A DNA stretch of 64,000 bases from Betaproteobacteria bacterium (lineage in GTDB: Bacteria > Pseudomonadota > Gammaproteobacteria > Burkholderiales > Rhodocyclaceae): contig JACRAR010000043.1 of the NCBI GenBank assembly GCA_016234745.1, positions 62,001 through 126,000 of the forward strand, read 5' to 3'. The notes under the pieces are model-generated. The model was not told the origin of the DNA. It did no database searches and saw only the letters and a list, made by a program, of their open reading frames with translations. Positions 55,069 to 64,000 of this stretch are shown piece after piece. Each line of letters opens with the position of its first letter. Within the stretch, counting starts at the first letter, position 1. A program made the position numbers and the translations under genes.

Positions 55069-56733
55069 TCAGGCCGCTCCGTCGCGCAAGGCCCGCCGCA
55101 AAATCTTGCCCACGTTGGTTTTGGGCAGATCGGTACGGAACTCGACGTGCTTGGGAATCTTGTATCCGGTCAGGTTGAGCTTGCAATGGGCAATCAAATC
55201 CTCGGCAGTCAGCTTGGGGTCTTTCTTCACCACGAAAATTTTCACCGCTTCGCTGGATTTCTCGTCGGGGACGCCCACTGCGGCCACTTCCAGAACTCCC
55301 GGATGCATCGCAACGACCGCCTCGACCTCGTTCGGGTAAACATTGAACCCCGAGACCAGGATCATGTCCTTCTTGCGGTCAACGATCCGGATGAAACCCT
55401 TCTCATCGACAATGCCGACATCACCGGTCTGCAGGAAGCCGTCCGCCATGATCACCTTGGCGGTTTCTTCCGGCCGATTCCAGTAGCCCTTCATCACCTG
55501 CGGTCCGCGTATGCAGATTTCGCCCGCTTCGCCCATGGCCACATCGGCGCCATCATCGTTGCGGATGGCCACCTCGGTGGAGGATATCGGCAGGCCGATC
55601 GAGCCGTTGTACTCCGCCAGGTTGAGCGGATTGATGGTCGCTGCGGGCGAGGTTTCCGTCAAGCCATACGCCTCTATCAGGGGCTGCCCGGTGGTCGCTT
55701 TCCACTTGTCGGCGACGGCTTTCTGTACCGCCATGCCCCCGCCGAGCGTGACGCGCAGATGACTGAAGTCGAGAGTGGCAAATCCCGGATCGTGCAGCAA
55801 AGCGTTGAACAGCGTATTGACGCCAGTGAACGTGGTGAACTTGTACTTCCTCAACTCCTTGACGAAACCGGGGATGTCGCGCGGATTGGTGATCAGCAGG
55901 TTGCTGGCACCCAGTTTCAGGAAGGTCAGGCAGTTCGCCGTCAGTGCGAAAATATGATACAGGGGCAAGGCTGTGACAATGAGTTCATCGCCTTTGGTAA
56001 GTACCGGCTTGAGCCAGGCATGGGCCTGTTGCAGGTTGGCGATGATGTTCCGGTGTGTGAGCATCGCTCCCTTGGAAACGCCCGTGGTGCCGCCGGTATA
56101 TTGCAGGAAGGCAATATCCTCATGACCCACTTGCACCGGGAGCAAGGCCAGTCCCGCGCTCCGGTGCAGCATATCCTTGAAGCTGACTGCCCCGGGCAGA
56201 CTCCAGGGCGGCACCATTTTCTTGATTTTTCTGACGACGAAATTGACCAGCAAGCCCTTGACGCCGAGCATTTCGCCCAGGCTGGTGACAATCACATGCT
56301 TGACGGGGGTTTTTGCCGCCACCTCCTGCAGCACATGGGCAAAATTCTCCAGGATCACGATCACGTCGGCACCCGAATCCTTCAGCTGGTGCTCCAGTTC
56401 ACGTGCCGTATAGAGCGGGTTGCAATTCACCACCGTGTAGCCGGCGCGCAAGGCGCCAAAGATGCAAATCGGATATTGCAGCAGGTTCGGCATCATCAGA
56501 GCGATGCGGGCGCCCTTGGGCAGTTTGAGGACTTGCTGGCAGTACCCGGCGAACTGGCCTGACAGCCGGTCAAGTTCGGCGTAGCTCAGAACCTTGCCCA
56601 TATTGATGAAGGCCACCCGAGCGGCGAAGGCCCGGGTGCTCTTTTCGAACAAGTCGCCCAGCGACTTGAATTCGTTGACATCGATTTCGGCAGGGACTCC
56701 CGCCATATAGCTCTTCAACCAGACTTTTTCCAT
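55069..56733 (-). CDS. fadD: long-chain fatty-acid-CoA ligase
   Basis: A 554-residue AMP-forming acyl-CoA synthetase. N-terminus [19 protein letters not shown]-loop-like [18 protein letters not shown], then [29 protein letters not shown] and C-terminal [14 protein letters not shown] are all FadD/ANL motifs. It activates fatty acids for beta-oxidation on the inner membrane. Strong ribosome site AGGAGG. Proximity to paa genes could mean phenylacetate activation (PaaK function), but the motifs and length fit FadD better. Confidence 0.93.
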   Translation of the reverse strand: MEKVWLKSYMAGVPAEIDVNEFKSLGDLFEKSTRAFAARVAFINMGKVLSYAELDRLSGQFAGYCQQVLKLPKGARIALMMPNLLQYPICIFGALRAGYTVVNCNPLYTARELEHQLKDSGADVIVILENFAHVLQEVAAKTPVKHVIVTSLGEMLGVKGLLVNFVVRKIKKMVPPWSLPGAVSFKDMLHRSAGLALLPVQVGHEDIAFLQYTGGTTGVSKGAMLTHRNIIANLQQAHAWLKPVLTKGDELIVTALPLYHIFALTANCLTFLKLGASNLLITNPRDIPGFVKELRKYKFTTFTGVNTLFNALLHDPGFATLDFSHLRVTLGGGMAVQKAVADKWKATTGQPLIEAYGLTETSPAATINPLNLAEYNGSIGLPISSTEVAIRNDDGADVAMGEAGEICIRGPQVMKGYWNRPEETAKVIMADGFLQTGDVGIVDEKGFIRIVDRKKDMILVSGFNVYPNEVEAVVAMHPGVLEVAAVGVPDEKSSEAVKIFVVKKDPKLTAEDLIAHCKLNLTGYKIPKHVEFRTDLPKTNVGKILRRALRDGAA

Positions 56734-56790
56734 GGCTCCTCCTGAACCTTGTACCTAGCTTCCGAGCATGCTCGGGATGCAGCAAGCAAC

Positions 56791-57114
56791 TCAGCGTTCG
56801 AGTTTATCCGACTTGTTCTTGACCTTTGCCCATTCGTCGGCGTCTGGCAACGGTTCCTTGCGTTCGATGATGGGCTGCCAGAGCTTCGCGAGTTCGGCGT
56901 TCAATGCAATGAACTGCTTCTGCTCATCAGGCACGTCATCCTCGGCATAGATGGCCTCGACCGGACATTCGGCCACACACAGGGTGCAATCGATGCATTC
57001 GTCAGGATCGATCACGAGGAAATTCGGCCCCTCGCGGAAGCAATCCACCGGACAGACATCGACGCAATCGGTATACTTGCATTTAATGCAGGATTGGGTC
57101 ACAACATAGGTCAT
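56791..57114 (-). CDS. fdxA: 7Fe-8S ferredoxin FdxA
   Basis: A 107-residue seven-iron ferredoxin. Cysteines C9, C17 and C50 fit the 3Fe-4S cluster; C21, C40, C43 and C46 fit the 4Fe-4S cluster; C12 and C25 are extra. The C-terminal 50-residue extension ([20 protein letters not shown]) is the FdxA hallmark. Electron carrier of the cytoplasm. It sits upstream of fadD, same direction. Confidence 0.96.
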   Translation of the reverse strand: MTYVVTQSCIKCKYTDCVDVCPVDCFREGPNFLVIDPDECIDCTLCVAECPVEAIYAEDDVPDEQKQFIALNAELAKLWQPIIERKEPLPDADEWAKVKNKSDKLER

Positions 57115-57172
57115 ATCTCACCACCTTCAGCCATAAACGGAACTAACGACTCAAGTATAATGGATGCGTAAT

Positions 57173-57203
57173 CGCTTGTGCCGCGCGCGAAAAAACACAA
57201 GCG
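57173..57203. repeat. 8-bp inverted repeat in the fdxA-trxA intergenic region
   Basis: CGCTTGTG and CACAAGCG are separated by 15 bases inside the 261-base divergent region. A TATAAT on the plus strand lies just before it (57156-57161). The arms could be an operator; no match to a known regulator site is evident. The rest of the region shows only A/T-rich stretches. Confidence 0.45.
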
Positions 57204-57375
57204 ACATGGAATACTGTAGTATGCAGCAATGGTAGCGCATCAAGACGCTGGCGTGGCTTCTCCACACTGCCGCGATTTTTTGTTAGCATAGCCATCAAGT
57301 TGTTTTCAGCATTGTCATTGATCCGCATCTGCCAAAGACCCCTGCCTGGGGCAAAATCCACAACATGAGGAAACC

Positions 57376-57702
57376 ATGAGCGAGCACATTCATCACGTCA
57401 CCGATGCCAATTTCAAGAGCGAAGTACTCGAATCCAGCGTGCCAGTGCTGGTCGACTACTGGGCCGAATGGTGCGGTCCATGCAAAATGATCGCCCCCAT
57501 CCTGGAAGACATCGCCAAGGATTACACGGGCAAGCTCAAAGTAGCCAAGCTCAATATCGATGACAATCAAAAGACCCCCGGCGAGTTCGGCATTCGCGGG
57601 ATTCCGACCCTGATGCTGTTCAAGGGCGGCAATATCGAGGCGACCAAGGTCGGCGCGCTGTCGAAGTCGCAACTCACCGCTTTTATTGACAGCAACCTCT
57701 GA
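57376..57702 (+). CDS. trxA: thioredoxin 1
   Basis: The 108-residue protein has the active site WCGPC (Cys33, Cys36) and the cis-Pro block GIPTLMLFK. Cytosolic disulfide reductant, electron donor to reductases. Ribosome site AGGAAACC. The trxA-rho-rpmE order is a common betaproteobacterial arrangement. Confidence 0.98.
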   Translation: MSEHIHHVTDANFKSEVLESSVPVLVDYWAEWCGPCKMIAPILEDIAKDYTGKLKVAKLNIDDNQKTPGEFGIRGIPTLMLFKGGNIEATKVGALSKSQLTAFIDSNL

Positions 57703-57862
57703 TCCCGTTACAGTCCGCCCTCAAAGCAATCCGGCCTGCATTCACAACATATCATCTAGTGCGCTGGCCGGATCACAATCCACCCCTCCCAGTTTCGCGT
57801 CTCTTTCCGGATCACCTCTGATTCATCTTCCCTTCCCGCTTCACGTCTAGCAGGTCTTCCCT
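57703..57862 (+). promoter_or_regulatory. C-rich leader of rho
   Basis: The 160 bases between trxA and rho are C/T-rich and G-poor in the last ~90 bases, as expected of a Rho loading (rut) region. ATCCGGCC at 57729-57736 pairs perfectly with GGCCGGAT at 57766-57773. CCGGATCAC occurs again at 57807-57815, so ATCCGG could pair with either. This suggests alternative structures. In E. coli rho is controlled by Rho-dependent attenuation in its leader; the same is inferred here. Confidence 0.5.
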
Positions 57863-59122
57863 ATGCATCTATCGGAGCTTAAAGTTCTCCATGTCAGCCA
57901 GTTACTCGAAATGGCGATCGCCAATGAGATCGACGGCGCCAATCGCCTGCGCAAGCAGGAACTGATCTTCGCACTCCTCAAGAACCGCGCCAAGAAGGGT
58001 GAAAACATCTTCGGCGACGGTGCGCTGGAGGTACTGCCGGACGGTTTCGGTTTCCTGCGCACGCCGGACACCTCCTATCTGGCCAGCACGGACGACATCT
58101 ACGTATCGCCCTCGCAAATCCGCCGTTTCAACCTGCACACCGGCGATACCATCGAAGGTGAAATCCGCACGCCGAAAGATGGCGAGCGCTACTTCGCGCT
58201 GGTCAAGGTCGACAAGGTCAATGGCGAACTCCCCGAAGCATCCAAGCACAAGATCCTGTTTGAGAATCTCACCCCGCTGCACCCCAACAAGCACATGGAA
58301 CTGGAACGGGATATGCGCGGCGAGGAAAACACGACTTCGCGCATCATCGACATCATCGCGCCGATCGGCAAGGGGCAACGCGGCCTGCTGGTAGCCAGCC
58401 CGAAGAGCGGCAAGACGGTCATGATGCAACACATCGCCCATGCCATCTCGGTCAACCATCCGGATGTGGTATTGATCGTGCTGCTGATCGACGAGCGCCC
58501 CGAGGAAGTCACCGAAATGCAACGTTCGGTCAAGGGCGAAGTGGTTGCTTCGACCTTCGACGAACCGGCAACGCGCCATGTGCAAGTCGCCGAGATGGTC
58601 ATCGAAAAAGCCAAACGCCTGGTGGAACACAAGAAGGACGTGGTGATTCTGCTCGACTCAATCACTCGCCTGGCACGTGCGTACAACACCGTGGTACCCG
58701 CCTCGGGCAAGGTGCTCACAGGCGGTGTCGACGCAAATGCGCTGCAACGTCCCAAACGTTTCTTCGGCGCGGCACGGAATGTCGAGGAAGGCGGTTCGCT
58801 GACCATCATTGCCACGGCGCTGATCGATACCGGATCGCGCATGGACGACGTGATCTATGAAGAATTCAAGGGCACCGGCAACATGGAAATCCATCTGGAT
58901 CGTCGCATGGCGGAGAAGCGCGTGTACCCGGCGATCAACGTCAATCGTTCCGGCACGCGGCGCGAGGAACTCCTGCTCAAGCCGGATGTGCTGCAGAAAA
59001 TGTGGGTATTGCGCAAGCTGCTCTACAACATGGATGACATGGAAGCCATGGAATTCCTGCTCGACAAGATCAAGGCAACCAAGAACAACGGCGAGTTCTT
59101 TGACGCAATGCGCCGCGGTTAA
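57863..59122 (+). CDS. rho: transcription termination factor Rho
   Basis: A 419-residue RNA-dependent helicase/ATPase. N-terminal OB-fold ([15 protein letters not shown]), Walker A region ASPKSGKT, Walker [11 protein letters not shown] and R-loop [10 protein letters not shown] are standard. A hexamer loads on C-rich, unstructured RNA and ends transcription. No large N-terminal insert domain. Leader and trxA upstream, rpmE downstream. Confidence 0.98.
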   Translation: MHLSELKVLHVSQLLEMAIANEIDGANRLRKQELIFALLKNRAKKGENIFGDGALEVLPDGFGFLRTPDTSYLASTDDIYVSPSQIRRFNLHTGDTIEGEIRTPKDGERYFALVKVDKVNGELPEASKHKILFENLTPLHPNKHMELERDMRGEENTTSRIIDIIAPIGKGQRGLLVASPKSGKTVMMQHIAHAISVNHPDVVLIVLLIDERPEEVTEMQRSVKGEVVASTFDEPATRHVQVAEMVIEKAKRLVEHKKDVVILLDSITRLARAYNTVVPASGKVLTGGVDANALQRPKRFFGAARNVEEGGSLTIIATALIDTGSRMDDVIYEEFKGTGNMEIHLDRRMAEKRVYPAINVNRSGTRREELLLKPDVLQKMWVLRKLLYNMDDMEAMEFLLDKIKATKNNGEFFDAMRRG

Positions 59123-59227
59123 AGGGGCAATGTTGATTGCAATCCGCGCGAAATTCAAGGATAATGCCACCCCTTCCAGCCCAGAGGACTCGTTAGCCCC
59201 GGGCAGTTTTTGCCAAGGAACAGAATC

Positions 59228-59443
59228 ATGAAAGAAAAAATTCACCCGAATTACGTCGAGATCGATGTCACCTGCAGTTGCGGGAACAACTTCAAGACCC
59301 GCTCGACCAGCGGCAAGCCCTTGCATGTTGAAGTCTGCTCGGAATGTCACCCGTTCTATACGGGCAAGCAGAAGATCGTCGATACCGCCGGTCGCGTCGA
59401 ACGGTTCCGGCAAAAGTATGGCAACGTGCAGCGCTCCGCCTGA
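59228..59443 (+). CDS. rpmE: 50S ribosomal protein L31 (zinc form)
   Basis: The 71-residue protein begins [18 protein letters not shown] and holds C16, C18, C37 and C40, the zinc-binding C+ form. TGKQK and the basic C-terminus are normal. Preceded by AAGGAACAG. A terminator hairpin follows 18 bases after the stop. Confidence 0.97.
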   Translation: MKEKIHPNYVEIDVTCSCGNNFKTRSTSGKPLHVEVCSECHPFYTGKQKIVDTAGRVERFRQKYGNVQRSA

Positions 59444-59461
59444 TGTAACTCCCGGTCAGCG

Positions 59462-59486
59462 AAAGGCAGCTTCGGCTGCCTTTTTT
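59462..59486 (+). terminator. rho-independent terminator after rpmE
   Basis: AAAGGCAGC, loop TTCG, GCTGCCTTT then TTT. A 9-bp stem with a UUCG tetraloop and U-run; clear terminator of rpmE and possibly of rho. Confidence 0.94.
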
Positions 59487-59521
59487 CATTGCGCCGGCCT
59501 GTTTCCGGCCAGCAAGCAGTG

Positions 59522-61255
59522 ATGGATTCTCCGTCCCGAGTCCCCAGCCCAGGTTCCGCCGGGATTACGCTCACCCTGCCGCCGCGCGGCTGGACACTGG
59601 CAGCGCTTTGCGTCTTGTACCTGCTGGCGGGATTGACCGGCCACGACCCCTGGAAGAATGATGACGCCGTCCACTTCGGCGTCGTCTACAGTTTTGTTGA
59701 TGGCGGGAACTGGCTGCTACCACGGCTGGTGGGAATTCCGATACTGGATACCCCGCCGCTGTATTACTGGATTGCCGCAATCTGCGCCAAGTTATTCGGT
59801 TGGCTGCTGCCTGTGCACGATGCCGCCCGCTTGGCCTCAGGGCTGTTCGGTGCCATGTTTCTTGGTCTGCTTGCCTACGCCGGCAATCTCATGCAGCAGT
59901 TGGAATGTGCCGATCGCAAGCAGGACAAGCCGACCGGCGGAGAAACCGGCATGGCAGCGATCCTCATTGCCATCGGCTGCCTCGGTTTGCTGGTGCCAAT
60001 TCACGACACTCAGCCCCTGGTTGCCTTGCTGGCCGCCAGCGCCGCCGTTTATGCCGGCCTGATGCAGCTGCCACAGCGTGTTCTGCCTGGCGGCCTGTTG
60101 TCCGGACTCGGCATCGGATTGGGGTTTCTTTCTTCCGGTCTGCTGGCGCTGACTACCCTGCTGCCGGTGCTGCTGATCCTGCCGCTCAATCGCCATTGGC
60201 GCAACGCATCCAGCCTGCGCGGTTTCGCCGTCGCGCTCGTGGTCGCGCTGCCGCTGTGCCTGGCTTGGCCTTTGTTACTGGCTTGGCAAGCGCCGGATAT
60301 GCTCAGTCTGTGGTGGTCAACCGCTCTAGCCGGGGTTCGCTACCAGAGCCACTGGCCGGGATCTCTTGCGAATTTCGCCGAACTGCTGGCCTGGTTCGCC
60401 TGGCCGGCTTTGCCCCTGGCTGTATGGGCGCTGTGGCGCAATCGCCGCCGCCTCAGCCAACCCGGCATCGCGCTGCCACTGACTGGCACGCTGACAGCTT
60501 TGCTGGTGTTGGTTTTGTTCTCGGAACCGCGCCCGCTGCAAGCACTGCCGCTGCTGGTGCCGCTGATTCTGCTGGCGGCCAACAGTGCTGGCCTGTTGCA
60601 AAGAGGCGCCGCAAACGCCTTCGACTGGTTTGGCATGATGACATTCAGTATCGTCGCCGGACTGATCTGGCTTGGCGGCATCGCCATGACCAGCGGCATT
60701 CCCGCCCAGATCGCGCGAAATTTCGCCAAGCTCGAGCCCGGGTTTGTCGCACATTTCTCGGTTCCCGCCTATGTCTGCGCCGCCTTGCTGACTCTGGCCT
60801 GGTGTTGGCTGATCGTTGCCGGTCCCCGCTCACCCTGGCGCTCCGCCACAAACTGGGCGGCCGGCATGACTTTGAGTTGGGCTTTGCTGATCGCGCTGTG
60901 GCTGCCCTGGATTGAATACGGCAAGAGCTATCGCGATGTTGCCGTCTCGCTCAAGCAGGCCGTTGCCGAGAATTCCCGCCAACGCGGAGGCAAAGGCGCG
61001 AATGCTGGCAAGAAAACCGAATCTTCCTGCATTGCCGGTCTGCGCCTTGGCAATGCCCAGCGTGTCTCGCTGCAATATTTTGCCAACATCGTCACGCGCC
61101 GCACGGAATCTCCATCTGGCACGACTTGTCCCTTATTGCTGGTGCAGACTTCTCCAGGCAATACCACTGTTCCCTCGGGATGGGCCAAAGTCTGGGAAGG
61201 ACACCGACCGGGTGATCGCAGCGAAATCCTGCGGCTTTACAGCTTGATGAAGTGA
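59522..61255 (+). CDS. GT-C membrane glycosyltransferase (ArnT/PMT-like)
   Basis: A 577-residue protein with about twelve membrane segments. The first periplasmic loop has the GT-C acidic motif ([14 protein letters not shown]), followed by [19 protein letters not shown], the PMT/ArnT family block. The second half is a membrane segment series, and a soluble C-terminal part of about 110 residues ([18 protein letters not shown]). A transfer from polyprenyl-phosphate sugar to lipid A, protein or surface polymer is expected; the acceptor is unknown. Start ATG follows the weak AGCAAGCAGTG. Ends 19 bases inside orn, convergent. Confidence 0.85.
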   Translation: MDSPSRVPSPGSAGITLTLPPRGWTLAALCVLYLLAGLTGHDPWKNDDAVHFGVVYSFVDGGNWLLPRLVGIPILDTPPLYYWIAAICAKLFGWLLPVHDAARLASGLFGAMFLGLLAYAGNLMQQLECADRKQDKPTGGETGMAAILIAIGCLGLLVPIHDTQPLVALLAASAAVYAGLMQLPQRVLPGGLLSGLGIGLGFLSSGLLALTTLLPVLLILPLNRHWRNASSLRGFAVALVVALPLCLAWPLLLAWQAPDMLSLWWSTALAGVRYQSHWPGSLANFAELLAWFAWPALPLAVWALWRNRRRLSQPGIALPLTGTLTALLVLVLFSEPRPLQALPLLVPLILLAANSAGLLQRGAANAFDWFGMMTFSIVAGLIWLGGIAMTSGIPAQIARNFAKLEPGFVAHFSVPAYVCAALLTLAWCWLIVAGPRSPWRSATNWAAGMTLSWALLIALWLPWIEYGKSYRDVAVSLKQAVAENSRQRGGKGANAGKKTESSCIAGLRLGNAQRVSLQYFANIVTRRTESPSGTTCPLLLVQTSPGNTTVPSGWAKVWEGHRPGDRSEILRLYSLMK

Positions 61256-61782
61256 TCCCGGTAATATTTCATTTCCTCGATCGACTCGTAGATGTCAGCC
61301 AGGGCCGTGTGCTTGCCGTTCTTGACGACGCCCTTGGCCAGTTCGGGTTTCCAGCGTTTGCACAATTCCTTCAACGTGCTGACATCGAGGTTGCGATAGT
61401 GGAAATAGTCTTCAAGCTTGGGCATATGGCGCGCCATGAAACGACGATCCTGGCAGATGGAGTTGCCGCACATCGGCGAAACCCGGGCAGGCACATGCAG
61501 CTTGACGAAAGCCAGGCATTGCGCCTCGACCTCGGTTTCATCCAGCAAGGACGCCTTCACCTTGCCGATCAATCCGGAGCGGCCGTGAGTGTTCTTGTTC
61601 CAGTCGTCCATGCCTTCGAGCACGGCGTCGGACTGATGGACCACCCACGCCGGACTCTCGGCGACGGTATTCAGTTGCGAATCGGTGACGACCATGGCAA
61701 TCTCGATGATGCGATCGTTGTCCGGACTGAGACCCGTCATTTCCATATCGAGCCAGATGAGTGCGTTTTGATCTTGAGCCAT
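61237..61782 (-). CDS. orn: oligoribonuclease
   Basis: The 181-residue DEDDh exonuclease matches E. coli Orn length exactly when started at [17 protein letters not shown]. Catalytic Asp12, Glu14, the block [12 protein letters not shown] and the HTALADI C-terminal His-Asp. It degrades 2-5 nt RNAs and the pGpG produced from c-di-GMP, which links it to the HD-GYP signalling in this window. A longer upstream frame overlaps the peptidase start and is not used. Confidence 0.97.
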   Translation of the reverse strand: MAQDQNALIWLDMEMTGLSPDNDRIIEIAMVVTDSQLNTVAESPAWVVHQSDAVLEGMDDWNKNTHGRSGLIGKVKASLLDETEVEAQCLAFVKLHVPARVSPMCGNSICQDRRFMARHMPKLEDYFHYRNLDVSTLKELCKRWKPELAKGVVKNGKHTALADIYESIEEMKYYRDHFIKL

Positions 61783-61847
61783 AAATCGGCGCCACAGTTT
61801 TTTCAATAAGGCGCGTATTCTGTCATATTTACCGACTCCGACGCTGC

Positions 61848-63110
61848 ATGACACTCCATCCTTTCACCCTGATATTTCTCTTTGCCCTCATCGCCAGCAC
61901 CGTTCTGCAAATATGGCTGGCGCGCCGTCATCTGCGGCATATCGCGATTCATCGCGCCGCGGTACCCTCCCAATTCGCCGAACGCATTGACCTGGCGGCA
62001 CACCAGAAGGCTGCGGATTACACCCTCGCCAAGACCCGCCTAGGTCTGGCTGAGCTTGTCGCCGGCACAGGATTGCTGTTGCTATTCACCTTCGGCGGTC
62101 TGTTGCAGGGCAGCTACGCTTTCTGCACACAGTTCTTCCCGGAAGGCGACTACCTGCGGAGTCTGGCGCTGTTTGGCTGTGTTGCGGTGATCGGTTTCCT
62201 GGTTGACCTGCCCTTCGGCGTCTATCGCACTTTCGTTCTCGAAGCGCGCTTCGGATTCAATCAGATGAGTTGGCGCTTGTATCTCGCCGACCTGGCCAAG
62301 CAGGGGGCGCTTGCCGTGGCGATCGGCGCCCCCTTGCTGCTCGCCGTGCTCTGGTTGATGACCGCCATGGGAACCAACTGGTGGTTTTACGTCTGGCTTT
62401 TCTGGCTGGTGTTCAATCTGTTGATGCTGCTGCTCTATCCCACCCTGATCGCGCCGATTTTCAACAAATTCGTACCGCTCGACAATTTTGAACTAAAGAC
62501 GCGCATCGAAGCGCTCCTGGAGCGCTGCGGCTTTCGTTCGAGCGGACTGTTCGTCATGGACGGCTCGAAACGCTCGGCCCATGGCAACGCCTATTTCACG
62601 GGATTTGGCGCAGCCAAGCGGATTGTCTTCTTCGACACGTTGCTGGCGCGACTCAGCCCGCCGGAAATAGAGGCCGTGCTGGCCCATGAGCTTGGGCATT
62701 TCAAGCATCGGCATGTCTGGCAGCGCATCACCCTGCTGGCCTGCTTGAGTCTGGCATTTCTGTGGCTGCTCGGCACCCTCATCGGACAGCCGTGGTTTTA
62801 TGCCGGCCTGGGCGTGAGCATGCCGGCAGCGGGGGTGCAAACCAATGCCATGGCCCTGATATTGTTTATGCTGGCGCTGCCCTCATTCACTTTTCCGCTG
62901 GCGCCGCTCATGTCTCATTTGTCCCGCCGCCACGAATATCAGGCGGACGACTATGCGTCGCGGCAGACGAGCGCCGCGGATCTCATCAGCGCACTGGTCA
63001 AACTCTATCGCGATAACGCCGCCACCCTGACGCCCGACCCGCTGCATTCGCTTTACTATGACTCGCATCCTCCGGCCAGCTTGCGTGTTGCGCACCTGCT
63101 CACGCGTTAG
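61848..63110 (+). CDS. M48/Ste24-family membrane metallopeptidase
   Basis: A 420-residue integral membrane protein. It has seven or so membrane segments, and the zinc-binding HELGH near residue 280 in [20 protein letters not shown] supplies the third ligand. Blocks [14 protein letters not shown] and [21 protein letters not shown] are typical of CAAX-protease-1/Ste24 homologues. In bacteria its substrate is unknown; membrane-protein quality control is inferred. Divergent from orn by 65 bases; rsgA follows 63 bases after its stop. Confidence 0.93.
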   Translation: MTLHPFTLIFLFALIASTVLQIWLARRHLRHIAIHRAAVPSQFAERIDLAAHQKAADYTLAKTRLGLAELVAGTGLLLLFTFGGLLQGSYAFCTQFFPEGDYLRSLALFGCVAVIGFLVDLPFGVYRTFVLEARFGFNQMSWRLYLADLAKQGALAVAIGAPLLLAVLWLMTAMGTNWWFYVWLFWLVFNLLMLLLYPTLIAPIFNKFVPLDNFELKTRIEALLERCGFRSSGLFVMDGSKRSAHGNAYFTGFGAAKRIVFFDTLLARLSPPEIEAVLAHELGHFKHRHVWQRITLLACLSLAFLWLLGTLIGQPWFYAGLGVSMPAAGVQTNAMALILFMLALPSFTFPLAPLMSHLSRRHEYQADDYASRQTSAADLISALVKLYRDNAATLTPDPLHSLYYDSHPPASLRVAHLLTR

Positions 63111-63173
63111 GGTGGCCGCCATCAGGCACGTCCACATGAATGCGGCAGGCCTGTTTCCCGGGTCATTCTTGCA

Positions 63174-64000
63174 TTGAACAACGAAGGCCTCATTGTCGCT
63201 GCGTTCGGGCGGCACTATGAAATCGAGTTGCCCGATCATGGTCGCATCACCGGTTACCCGCTGGGCAAGAAAAGCCCCTACGCCTGCGGCGATCGCGTCG
63301 TGCTGCAGCAGTCCTCCGCCGACCAGGCGCAAATACTTCGCCACCTGCCGCGCACCTCGCTGTTGTATCGCTCGGATGCTTTCCGCCAGAAGCTGATCGT
63401 TGCCAACGCCACGCAACTCGTATTGGTCGTCGCCACCGACCCCTCGTTCAGCGACGAGCTGCTTACGCGCGCGCTGGTTGCCGCGGAAACCGAAGGATTG
63501 CGAACTCTGCTGGTTCTCAACAAGATCGATCTGATCGAGCATCTTGAGACAGCGCGCAAGCGGCTGGACAACCTGGCGCAATTGGGATACCCGCTGATCG
63601 AACTGTGCGCCCGAAGCAACGTGGAACCTTTGCTGCCTTATCTGGCGGGAGAATGCTCGGTATTGGTCGGTCAATCCGGTATGGGCAAGTCGACGCTGAT
63701 CAATGCACTGATTCCCGGCGCGAACGCAGCGACAAGAGAGATTTCCGCTGCCCTCGATTCCGGAAAGCACACCACCACCCATGCCCGCCTTTACCGCCTG
63801 GCACAAGGAGGCACGCTGATCGACAGTCCCGGCCTGCAGGAATTCGGACTCGCCCATCTGAGCAGGGGCTCCATCGAGCAGGGCTTTCTCGAATTCCGTC
63901 CTCATCTGCCGAACTGCCGCTTTCGCGACTGTCACCATCGCAGCGAGCCTGGCTGCGCCATCAAATCGGCGGTCGCGGCAGAACTGATAGACCAGCGGCG
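63174..64000 (+). CDS. rsgA: ribosome small-subunit-dependent GTPase RsgA, 3' end outside window
   Basis: The frame is open to the last base, so the C-terminus is cut. The N-terminal OB-fold begins EGLIVAAFGRHYEIE. The circularly permuted GTPase domain shows NKIDL (G4), GQSGMGKSTLINAL (G1) and DSPGLQEFG (G3). The zinc region follows (CRFRDCHHRSEPGC). RsgA checks maturing 30S subunits. No ATG or GTG is in frame between the previous stop and the OB-fold; TTG is the only usual start there. Confidence 0.9.
   Translation, partial: MNNEGLIVAAFGRHYEIELPDHGRITGYPLGKKSPYACGDRVVLQQSSADQAQILRHLPRTSLLYRSDAFRQKLIVANATQLVLVVATDPSFSDELLTRALVAAETEGLRTLLVLNKIDLIEHLETARKRLDNLAQLGYPLIELCARSNVEPLLPYLAGECSVLVGQSGMGKSTLINALIPGANAATREISAALDSGKHTTTHARLYRLAQGGTLIDSPGLQEFGLAHLSRGSIEQGFLEFRPHLPNCRFRDCHHRSEPGCAIKSAVAAELIDQR

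Noticed and set aside
55069-56733. fadD as phenylacetate-CoA ligase paaK
   Set aside because: Length of 554 residues and motifs fit the FadD/long-chain class; PaaK is shorter (about 430-440) and has different blocks.

Overview
The window is a contiguous piece of a high-GC chromosome that reads as a free-living betaproteobacterium. My inference is Rhodocyclales or Nitrosomonadales. The basis is gene content and order: cbpA-cbpM, pcnB-folK-panC-panD, trxA-rho-rpmE, purN next to a DUF3108 gene and rsmB, an NAD-dependent glutamate dehydrogenase of about 1,600 residues, PaaN-type phenylacetate genes and a RpoN-type pilA promoter. There is no rRNA, tRNA, IS element, prophage or CRISPR. Coding density is very high, and no stretch longer than about 260 bases lacks a gene.

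Layout. 1-6000: end of cbpA and cbpM, prfC, a leftward PilZ / deoxyinosine glycosylase-like / phosphoesterase operon, and an exported metallo-beta-lactamase (MBL)-fold hydrolase. 6000-15800: NAD-glutamate dehydrogenase, a tiny membrane protein, prfB with its programmed frameshift, a nitronate monooxygenase-like enzyme, coaBC, radC, rpmB-rpmG. 15850-20720: leftward, tightly coupled purN-DUF3108-rsmB-PLD-mscS operon. 20860-31000: MBL hydrolase, dedA, mutL-miaA, purM, PerM-type permease, hda, HAD phosphatase, EamA transporter. 30000-33240: pcnB-folK and panC-panD. 33330-33900: type IV pilin pilA with a textbook sigma-54 promoter.

33959-48057 is the most distinctive part: nine leftward genes, most overlapping by a few bases. 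In transcription order they are a CHASE2 receptor Ser/Thr kinase, a PP2C phosphatase, a double-FHA protein, a CHASE2 class III adenylate cyclase, an MBL protein resembling class II cyclic-nucleotide phosphodiesterases, a tandem cyclic-nucleotide-binding/rhodanese protein, a GAF-GspE/PilB-type ATPase, a GAF-HD-GYP c-di-GMP phosphodiesterase, and a GT-C-like/TPR membrane protein next to pilA. Together they hold writer, eraser and reader modules for protein phosphorylation and cAMP, a c-di-GMP eraser, and a secretion/pilus motor ATPase.

48240-64000: terC-family gene, sucCD with a strong terminator, paaY-paaN divergent from paaG-msrA, fadD, fdxA, trxA, rho behind a C-rich leader, rpmE with terminator, an ArnT-like GT-C glycosyltransferase, orn, an M48/Ste24 peptidase and the start of rsgA, which runs off the end.

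Other points of interest are a perfect 24-bp inverted repeat that copies the 5' coding end of miaA back to back, just after a GC-rich palindrome; alternative pairing elements in the rho leader; and a 5' phenylacetate gene set without the ring-oxygenase genes.
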